Of a DNA stretch of 64,000 nt, positions 58,236 to 64,000 are shown piece after piece (position 1 is the first letter of the stretch; each line of letters opens with the position of its first letter). The notes under the pieces are model-generated. The model was given only the letters and a program-made list of their open reading frames with translations, had not been told where the DNA came from and searched no databases. Both the position numbers and the translations under genes were made by a program. The stretch is from assembly GCF_040654195.1 (NCBI RefSeq), contig NZ_JBFAHM010000016.1, positions 119,336 through 183,335 on the forward strand. Reading direction: 5' to 3'. The stretch is from Hamadaea sp013361475. GTDB taxonomy: Bacteria > Actinomycetota > Actinomycetes > Mycobacteriales > Micromonosporaceae.

Positions 58236-60845
58236 ATGCTTTCCACTGACATTCGCCGTACCTTCCTCGACTTCTTCGCGCAGCGAAGTCACCCGGAGCT
58301 GCCGTCGGCGTCGTTGATCCCCGAGGATTCCCAGCTGCTGCTCGTCAACGCGGGCATGGTGCCGTTCGCGCCCTACTTCCTGGGACGCCGGAAGCCGCCA
58401 CATCCGCGCGTCATGTCGCTGCAGAAGTGTCTGCGTACGGTCGACATCGAGCGCGTCGGCAAGACCACCCGGCACGCGACGTGCTTCGAGATGCTGGGCA
58501 ACTTCTCGTTCGGGGACTACTTCAAGGACGAGGTCGTCCCGTGGGCGTACGAGCTGCTGACCGAGGGCTATGGGCTCGATCGCGAGCGGCTGTGGGTCAC
58601 GGTGCTCGACGGCGACGACGAGACCGTCGAGCTGTGGCGTCGCCTCGGCTTCCCGGACGAGCGCATCCAGCCGCTCGGCGTCGAGGACAACTACTGGTCG
58701 ATGGGCCTGCCGGGGCCGGGCGGCCCCAGCTCGGAGATCTTCTACGACCGCGGTGAGCGGTTCGGTCCCGGCGGCGGGCCGGCGGTCAACAAGGAGCGGT
58801 TCCTCGAGCTGTGGAACCTGGTCTTCATCCACCAGCTGCGCGGCGACAGCGACACCGACATCCGCGGCGAGCTGCCCGCGCGCAACATCGACACCGGGCT
58901 CGGCGTCGATCGGCTCGCGCTGGTCCTGCAGGACCGCGCGTACATCTGCGAGACCGACCTGCTGTCGCCGACGCTGCGGCGCCTGCAGGAGATCACCGGG
59001 GAGGACTACGAGATCGCGCCCACGCGATCACAGACGTCCTATCGCGTCGTCAGCGACCATCTGCGCGCGGGCGCGTTCCTGATCGCCGACGGGGTGCTGC
59101 CCGGCAACGAGGGCCGCGGCTACGTGGTGCGCCGGCTTCTCCGGCGAGTGGTACGCCACGGGCGTCTCCTGGGCATCGACGGTCCGTTCCTGGGCGACCT
59201 GGTCGGCACGGTGGTCGAGAACCTCGGCGGGCAATGGCCCGAGCTGATCACCCGGCGTCCCGTGATCGAGCAGGTCGTCGGGCGGGAGGAGGAGGCGTTC
59301 GACCGCACCGTCCGCCAGGGCACCCGGCTGCTCGACGTGGCGATCCTGTCGGCGAAGCCGGGCGGCGTGCTGCCCGGGTCGACGGCGTTCGACCTGCACG
59401 ACACGTACGGGTTCCCGGTGGACCTGACGGCGGAGATCGCGGAGGACGCGGGGCTGACCCTGGATCGGGACGAGTTCGGGCTGCTCATGCAGGCGCAGCG
59501 GCGGCGGGCGCGGCAGGCGCAGGCGTCCGGCCCGTCCGCGACCGAGGTCTATCGGGATCTGCTGGGCAAGCTCGGGCCGACCGAGTTCTTCGGCTACGAG
59601 CGGCTGTCGGGAGAGGCGAGCGTCCTCGGGATCGTCAGCGGCGGCACCGATGTCGCGGTGGCGACGGAGGGCGACCGGGTCGACGTGATCCTCGACCGCA
59701 GCCCGTTCTACGCGGAGGCGGGCGGCCAGGTCGGCGACTCCGGCATGTTGCGTACGAGGGACGGCGGGGCGATCCGGGTCGACTCCACGAAGTCGGTCGG
59801 CGACGGTCTCCATGTCCACTCCGGACAGATCGTCACCGGCGTGCTGAGTGTGGACGACGAAGTCTTCGCGAAGGTCGACGGCGTACGCCGGGACGCGACC
59901 GCGCGGGCGCACAGTGCGACCCATGTGCTGCACGCGACGCTGCGGGAGCAGCTGGGCGAGCACGCGCAGCAGCACGGTTCGCTGGTGGAGCCGGGCCGGC
60001 TGCGGTTCGACTTCACGCACTTCGACGCGGTCGGCTCCGATCGGCTGGCGCAGATCGAGGAGCAGGTCAACGAGCGGCTGCTCAGCAACCCCGAGGTACG
60101 CGTCTGGCACGCGACCCGGTCGGAGGCGGAGCGGGCGGGGGCGACCGCGCTGTTCGGCGAGAAGTACGGCGACACCGTCCGCATCGTCGACATCGGAGAC
60201 TTCTCGCGCGAACTCTGTGGTGGTACGCACGTCGGCTACGGCAGCCAGGCAGGTCCGGTGCGACTGGTCGGCGAGGAGTCCGTCGGCGCGGGACTGCGCC
60301 GAGTCTCGGCGCTCGTCGGGATGGACGCGTTGCGCCACGCGGATCGCGAACGCCGGGTGCTCGGCGAGGTGACCCGGTTGCTGGGCGCGCCGGCGGACAC
60401 CGTGGTGCAGCAGTTGACGGTCCGGCTCGGGGCGCTTTCCGAGGCGGAGCAACGGCTTTCCGCGTATCGCCGCCGTGAGCTGGATCTGCTCGGCGGCGAG
60501 CTGGCGACGCGGAGTGAGCCGTGCGGACCCGGCCGGATCGTGGTACGCCGAGTGACCGGCGTGGCGGGCGACGAGCTGCGCGGCCTCGCGACCGACGTGG
60601 TGCGACGGTTGCCCGAGCCCGGCGCGGTCGTGCTGGGCCTGAGCGACGGCGAACGCGCGCAGCTCGTCGCGGCGGTGAGCACCGGGCAGGCGGTCGAGCT
60701 GCTGCGGGACGCGGGCCGGGAGGTCGGCGGCGGTGCAGGCGGCACCGGGCCGATCGCGAACGCGGGCGGGCGGCGCGTCGACGGCCTGGACCGCGCGCTC
60801 GACCAGGCGCGGGCGGCATGCCACCGGATGCTTGGGGGTAATTGA
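58236..60845 (+). CDS. alaS: Alanyl-tRNA synthetase
   Basis: 869 aa, full length. Class II catalytic domain (motif 2 region KTTRHATCFEMLGNFSFGDYFKDE, motif 3 NIDTGLGVDRLALVLQ), then the editing domain with zinc ligands His559/His563 (HSATH) and Cys661/His665 (CGGTH), and a C-terminal C-Ala/coiled-coil part with GIGGxGG-like TGPIANAGGR. So it can charge tRNA-Ala and clear mischarged Ser/Gly. The N-terminal 60 residues differ from the usual actinobacterial housekeeping AlaS (MKTAEIKRRYL-type start), suggesting a divergent or second copy; that needs the rest of the genome. A long structured leader precedes it. Confidence 0.93.
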   Translation: MLSTDIRRTFLDFFAQRSHPELPSASLIPEDSQLLLVNAGMVPFAPYFLGRRKPPHPRVMSLQKCLRTVDIERVGKTTRHATCFEMLGNFSFGDYFKDEVVPWAYELLTEGYGLDRERLWVTVLDGDDETVELWRRLGFPDERIQPLGVEDNYWSMGLPGPGGPSSEIFYDRGERFGPGGGPAVNKERFLELWNLVFIHQLRGDSDTDIRGELPARNIDTGLGVDRLALVLQDRAYICETDLLSPTLRRLQEITGEDYEIAPTRSQTSYRVVSDHLRAGAFLIADGVLPGNEGRGYVVRRLLRRVVRHGRLLGIDGPFLGDLVGTVVENLGGQWPELITRRPVIEQVVGREEEAFDRTVRQGTRLLDVAILSAKPGGVLPGSTAFDLHDTYGFPVDLTAEIAEDAGLTLDRDEFGLLMQAQRRRARQAQASGPSATEVYRDLLGKLGPTEFFGYERLSGEASVLGIVSGGTDVAVATEGDRVDVILDRSPFYAEAGGQVGDSGMLRTRDGGAIRVDSTKSVGDGLHVHSGQIVTGVLSVDDEVFAKVDGVRRDATARAHSATHVLHATLREQLGEHAQQHGSLVEPGRLRFDFTHFDAVGSDRLAQIEEQVNERLLSNPEVRVWHATRSEAERAGATALFGEKYGDTVRIVDIGDFSRELCGGTHVGYGSQAGPVRLVGEESVGAGLRRVSALVGMDALRHADRERRVLGEVTRLLGAPADTVVQQLTVRLGALSEAEQRLSAYRRRELDLLGGELATRSEPCGPGRIVVRRVTGVAGDELRGLATDVVRRLPEPGAVVLGLSDGERAQLVAAVSTGQAVELLRDAGREVGGGAGGTGPIANAGGRRVDGLDRALDQARAACHRMLGGN

Positions 60846-60851
60846 CCGGGC

Positions 60852-61046
60852 ATGAGCGGATATGAGCGCGAGTACGAGCCCCGCAGCGGCGACGGATCGA
60901 TCGCCGCCGAGGACGACGCCACGCTGCGCGAGCCGCACGACGAGGGGATCGACGATCCCGACGTCGAGCAGCTACGCGGCTACAACCCGAACCCGGAGAC
61001 CCTCGAGGAGGATCTCCCGGAGCACAACGCCGACGACTCGGAGTAA
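60852..61046 (+). CDS. Small acidic hypothetical protein
   Basis: 64 aa, strongly acidic (many Glu/Asp), no membrane segment, rich in Pro and Asn in its middle (NPNPETLEEDLPEHNADDSE). I do not recognise a family. ATG 60852 is 6 nt after the alaS stop, and a second ATG at 60861 is possible, so it may be co-translated with alaS. Its stop codon begins the 18-bp tandem array at 61046. Intrinsically disordered by composition. Confidence 0.6.
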   Translation: MSGYEREYEPRSGDGSIAAEDDATLREPHDEGIDDPDVEQLRGYNPNPETLEEDLPEHNADDSE

Positions 61047-61096
61047 CCGGCTTCGCGTGAGCCACCGGCTTCGCGTGAGCCACCGGCTTCGCGTGA
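61046..61096 (+). repeat. 18-bp tandem repeat adjoining palindrome B
   Basis: Units ACCGGCTTCGCGTGAGCC at 61046 and 61064, and a partial third copy from 61082 that runs into the palindrome at 61094. Parallels the 18-bp x3 array next to the palindrome at 53020, although the sequence differs. Confidence 0.9.
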
Positions 61097-61166
61097 TCAT
61101 CGCGTCAGCCATGCTGTTTCACGCGACGAAATGTCCGTTCAAACAGCATGGCTGACGCAATGATCA
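61094..61166 (-). repeat. Dispersed palindrome family I, copy B (inverted)
   Basis: 26-bp arms (61094-61119 and 61141-61166) with one mismatch and a 21-nt loop. Reverse complement of copy A at 23812: the loop CACGCGACGAAATGTCCGTT is the exact complement of A's conserved loop. Between the convergent acidic protein and F420-type oxidoreductase genes. Confidence 0.88.
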
Positions 61167-61173
61167 TTGCAGC

Positions 61174-62130
61174 TCAGCGGAGGGCGGGCAGCAGCTCGCG
61201 CTCCGCCATCTCCAGGAAGGCGGCCTGGTTCTCCCCACCAACCTGCACCACGGCGACGTGCGTGTAGCCGGCGTCGAAGTACTTGCGAACCGCCTCGACG
61301 TGCTTGGCCACGTCGGGGCCGCAGGTGACTTCCTGAGCGACCTGGTCGATGGTTGCCGACTTCGTGGCAGACGCGAACGAGCGCGGACCGGGCAACTCGG
61401 CGTTGACCGGCCAGCCGAGACCCGACCAGCGGAACTGCTCGTACGCGATCTTCCGGCAGGCGTCCTCGTCCGGGCCCCAGCAGATCGGGACCTGCCCGTA
61501 CTTCGGCTTCCCCGGACCGGCCGCGGCGTCGAAGGCGGCCACCAGGTCGGCCTTCGGCTCGGTGGCGACCAGGACGTCGGCGTACCGGGCGGCGAGGTCG
61601 ATCGAGTCCGGACCGGAGACCGCCACGCCGATCGGCACCGGCAGGTCCGGCACGTCCCAGAGCTGCGCCTCCGGCACCTCGAAATAGTTCCCCGAATAGT
61701 GCAGTACGCCGCCCGACAGCAGCGCGTGGATGATCTCCAGCGCCTCCTCGAACATGGCGTGCCGTTCGATGACGTGCGGCCACGCTCCGACGACGTGCTC
61801 GTTGAGGTTCTCCCCCGCGCCCAGCCCGAGAATGAAGCGGCCCTCCGACAGCAGCGAGACCGTCGCCGCCTTCTGCGCCACCACCGCCGGGTGATAGCGC
61901 CGGATCGGGCAGGTCACGTAGGACATCAGGCCCATCCGGTCGGTGGCGTACGCGACGGCTCCCAGAACCGCCCAGGCGTACGGCGAATGCCCCTGTTCGG
62001 ACAGCCAGGGGTAGTAGTGGTCGGAGCAGACGGCGTAGTCGAAACCGGCTCGCTCGGCGGCCACCGCGTCGTCGACGAGTTGGCGGGGCGAACTCTGCTC
62101 GCCCATCAAGGTGTATCCGATCTCCGGCAT
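61174..62130 (-). CDS. LLM-class F420-dependent oxidoreductase
   Basis: 318 aa. F420-family (TIGR03557-like) luciferase fold: IGYTLMGEQSSPRQLVDDAVAAERAGFDYAVCSDHYYPWL, GLMSYVTCPIRRYHPAVVAQKAAT, GRFILGLGAGENLNEHVVG, and SGPDSIDLAARYADVLVATEP. Related to F420-dependent glucose-6-phosphate dehydrogenase, but the substrate is not assigned. Presence of such enzymes supports a mycobacterial/actinomycete-type F420 organism. Start ATG 62130. Confidence 0.9.
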   Translation of the reverse strand: MPEIGYTLMGEQSSPRQLVDDAVAAERAGFDYAVCSDHYYPWLSEQGHSPYAWAVLGAVAYATDRMGLMSYVTCPIRRYHPAVVAQKAATVSLLSEGRFILGLGAGENLNEHVVGAWPHVIERHAMFEEALEIIHALLSGGVLHYSGNYFEVPEAQLWDVPDLPVPIGVAVSGPDSIDLAARYADVLVATEPKADLVAAFDAAAGPGKPKYGQVPICWGPDEDACRKIAYEQFRWSGLGWPVNAELPGPRSFASATKSATIDQVAQEVTCGPDVAKHVEAVRKYFDAGYTHVAVVQVGGENQAAFLEMAERELLPALR

Positions 62131-62168
62131 GACGGGCTCTTACCCCCGCCCTCCGGAGTCAAGCGAGC

Positions 62169-63170
62169 TCAGGGCCGCAGGATCAGCCGGATCGGATTGC
62201 CTTGCTTCTTCTGCAGCCGCTCGACCGCCTGCTCCGCCTGGGCGAGCGGCACGACGTCGCTGATCGAGCGCGCGAAGTCGATCCGGTGCAGGCGGACCAG
62301 GTCGACCAGTTGGCGTACGTGCTCGTCGGTGGAGCCGTAATGGCCGAGGATCTGCTGCCCGAGGTAGCTGAACCGGGTGCCGTCGCTGATGGTCAGGGGC
62401 TTGTCGGTCAGCCCGACCAGGGTCAGCCGGCCGTCCTTGCCGAGGCATTTGGCCGCCTGCTCCCGCACCGGCGGCACTCCGGCGAAGTCGAACGCCCGCG
62501 CCAGCCCGGCCCCGCCGGTGGCCAGCCCGACCTGCCGGCGGACGTCCGGATCGCCCGGGTCGAGAGCCAGGTCGGCGCCGAACTCGACGGCCCGCTCCCG
62601 CGCCGGGGCCAGCGGATCGAAGGCGATGATCGGGGCGGCCCCGATGAGCCGCAGCAACTGGACGGCGTGCGCGCCGAGGCCGCCGACGCCCCACACCCCG
62701 ACCGGAACCGCCGGCGGCGTCTGCGCGGTCGTCGTGATCGCCGCCCACGGGGTCGACACCGCGTCCGGGATGATCGACGCCTGCTCGAACGAGAGATCGT
62801 CGGGGATCGCCACCAGGGTGGACTCGGTCGCCAGCGCGTACTCGGCCCAGCCGCCGTCGTAGTCCACGCCACGGGTCCAGACCTGACCGCCGCGTTCCTC
62901 ACCCGCCTGGAGCAGCACCCGCTGGCCGGGTCGCCAGGCGGTCACACCCGGACCCGGCTCGGCCACCACTCCGGCCACCTCGTGGCCCAGGGTGACGACA
63001 CCGCCCTCGAGATAGAGCGGCGTCAGACCACCCTCGATCAGATGCACGTCGGACAGACACACCCCGGCCGCCTCGACCTTGACGAGCACCTCGCCCGGCC
63101 CCGGCTGCGGCGTCGGCACATCCTCCACCGTGAACTTCCGCGACCTCACGTCCAGCCGTCCGGCCAGCAT
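62169..63170 (-). CDS. Zinc-binding alcohol dehydrogenase family (MDR) protein
   Basis: 333 aa. MDR fold: N-terminal GroES-like domain with catalytic zinc ligands Cys38 (GVCLSDVHL) and His63-Glu64 (LGHEVAGVV), and NAD(P)-binding VGVWGVGGLGAHAVQLL. The structural-zinc Cys cluster of classical ADH is missing. Oxidises or reduces an unknown alcohol/aldehyde. Start ATG 63170. Lies 38 bp from the F420-type gene on the same strand, so co-transcription is likely. Confidence 0.9.
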   Translation of the reverse strand: MLAGRLDVRSRKFTVEDVPTPQPGPGEVLVKVEAAGVCLSDVHLIEGGLTPLYLEGGVVTLGHEVAGVVAEPGPGVTAWRPGQRVLLQAGEERGGQVWTRGVDYDGGWAEYALATESTLVAIPDDLSFEQASIIPDAVSTPWAAITTTAQTPPAVPVGVWGVGGLGAHAVQLLRLIGAAPIIAFDPLAPARERAVEFGADLALDPGDPDVRRQVGLATGGAGLARAFDFAGVPPVREQAAKCLGKDGRLTLVGLTDKPLTISDGTRFSYLGQQILGHYGSTDEHVRQLVDLVRLHRIDFARSISDVVPLAQAEQAVERLQKKQGNPIRLILRP

Positions 63171-63234
63171 CGCCCCACCCGCCCTCGGTTGTCGGACCTA
63201 CCGCCCTACCGTCAGCCTAGGCATGGCAGGCAGG

Positions 63235-63471
63235 TCAGATGGTGGGGCCGCCGAAATCGCTGCCGTAGCCCGCATGCTGCGCCGTCTGGTCGGTGCCACC
63301 CTGGCCCTGGCCGCGGATCGTCCCCTTGCCGCGTTTGCTCCGCTCCTTGGCCAGCCCCTTGAGCGCGGCCTGAGCGTCGGTCGCCTGCGCCGCGCGGCGG
63401 CGGCGGGCGGCGATCACCCAGCCCGCCAGCGCGACGACCACGGCCGCGCCGGCGATCAACAGCCAGATCAT
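63235..63471 (-). CDS. 78-aa small single-pass membrane protein
   Basis: 78 aa. Membrane segment 2-22 (IWLLIAGAAVVVALAGWVIAA) followed by Arg-rich RRRRAAQ and a polar Gly/Gln-rich tail. No recognised family. It starts 16 bp after the end of the HINT-domain gene and shares its strand, so the two are probably co-transcribed. A role as immunity or partner protein for the upstream toxin-like protein is possible but only inferred from position. Confidence 0.7.
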   Translation of the reverse strand: MIWLLIAGAAVVVALAGWVIAARRRRAAQATDAQAALKGLAKERSKRGKGTIRGQGQGGTDQTAQHAGYGSDFGGPTI

Positions 63472-63487
63472 GGATCGAGCCTAGAAC

Positions 63488-64000
63488 TCATGACCCTCCA
63501 TTGCGACGGTTGCGCCACCAGTTCTTCGTCTTGGCGACGACGGCCACCACGACGACCACTCCGCCGAGGATCGGATCGTGCCCGGCCTTGAGATCCTTGA
63601 CGATCGCGTCGGAGCCGCGGGCGGTCGAGGAGCGTACCTCGCTCTGGTGCTGGCGCTCGTCGGCCAGCGTGATGCGGATGTTCTCCCGCTCCGGCGCACC
63701 GTGGTCGAGCCCGTCCCAGCCGTCCTCGTCCGGGCCCCGGTTCGGGCGGCACGTGCAGGCCGACGGGTCCCGGCCGGGCAAGGCGCTCGGGCCGTGGACG
63801 GGGCAGGAGCCGTTGTTGTTGTGGACCAGGACCGGCGTGGCCCCGGCGATGACGTAATAGGTGTGTACTTCGGCGACCGTCAGGTCGCGCATATCGGCCA
63901 GGCCGGTCCAGGTCTTGACCGCGACGACGATCTGAGTGGTACGCCCGGCGACGTCCCGGAGGCGGTCGCCCGGCTTCAGGGCCGACGCGTCGACCCAGTC
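63488..64000 (-). CDS. C-terminus of HINT-domain polymorphic-toxin-like protein (5' end outside window)
   Basis: 170 codons enter from the right edge in one open frame. The first part is a pretoxin HINT domain: DWVDASALKPGDRL, the TYYVIAGATPVLVHN ending with the conserved His-Asn self-cleavage site. After it come about 105 residues unlike a nuclease I can name: a Cys/His cluster (CPVHG, SACTC), a charged middle and a Val-rich hydrophobic stretch near the end (GGVVVVVAVVA), then KNWWRNRR. Such HINT proteins release a C-terminal toxin. The large N-terminal delivery part is beyond the window. Confidence 0.8.
   Translation of the reverse strand, partial: DWVDASALKPGDRLRDVAGRTTQIVVAVKTWTGLADMRDLTVAEVHTYYVIAGATPVLVHNNNGSCPVHGPSALPGRDPSACTCRPNRGPDEDGWDGLDHGAPERENIRITLADERQHQSEVRSSTARGSDAIVKDLKAGHDPILGGVVVVVAVVAKTKNWWRNRRNGGS

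Overview
This 64 kb window comes from a high-GC actinobacterium, most likely a filamentous soil genus of the Micromonosporaceae type. The evidence is indirect: very GC-rich third codon positions, frequent GTG and TTG starts, many genes with a TANNNT box 6-8 nt before the start codon (leaderless style), secreted chitinases and proteases, an F420-type oxidoreductase, LigC-type ATP ligase, DUF3152, DUF998, CGNR and poly-HAMP proteins. No rRNA, tRNA, CRISPR array, phage or IS element was recognised. It reads as an ordinary chromosomal region rich in accessory regulation.

Layout. 1-2.1 kb: edge-truncated methyltransferase and a secreted CBM-GH18 chitinase. 2.2-6.1 kb: three coupled genes (130-aa protein, DUF4132 protein, serine hydrolase). 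6.1-8.9 kb: HEAT-repeat protein, DUF998 membrane protein behind twin operators, GNAT. 9.0-11.6 kb: kinase, NarL/LuxR regulator and DUF4097 surface protein in one operon. 11.7-15.4 kb: DUF3152 metalloprotein, SUFU-domain protein, methyltransferase, and a His-rich DUF4396 membrane protein behind a CsoR-like palindrome. 15.5-19.3 kb: two secreted metalloproteases (M43, M4) flanking a PspC protein. 19.3-35.4 kb: several regulator/enzyme or regulator/exporter pairs with visible palindromic operators, plus a HelD-type RNA polymerase recycling ATPase, DUF2207-LemA, LigC, PAP2, LysE, phosphoesterase, CGNR regulator and a CE1758/CE1759-like flavin monooxygenase pair. 35.4-43 kb: a signalling block with a 1461-aa soluble poly-HAMP hybrid kinase, its receiver protein, a divergent GAF-SpoIIE phosphatase and a STAS protein. 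43-52.9 kb: small metabolic genes, sirtuin, acyl-CoA synthetase, a second GH18 enzyme, a kinase-like/PfkB/GNAT operon, esterase, MmpS-like and Rid proteins. 53-58 kb: dehydrogenase/LysR pair, secreted coiled-coil protein, a 51-aa membrane protein, FAD oxidoreductase. 58-64 kb: a complete AlaS behind a 220-nt structured leader, F420-type oxidoreductase, MDR dehydrogenase, and at the edge the C-terminus of a HINT-domain polymorphic-toxin-like protein followed by a small membrane protein.

The most unusual non-coding signal is a set of long intergenic palindromes (6089, 12442, 23812, 29144, 45522, 53020, 54968, 61094). Two pairs are near-copies of each other; one pair keeps a conserved 20-nt loop in opposite orientations, three elements supply the stop codon of a gene, and two abut 18-bp x3 tandem repeats. 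The two chitinase genes, 46 kb apart, share a near-identical promoter palindrome, suggesting a common regulator.
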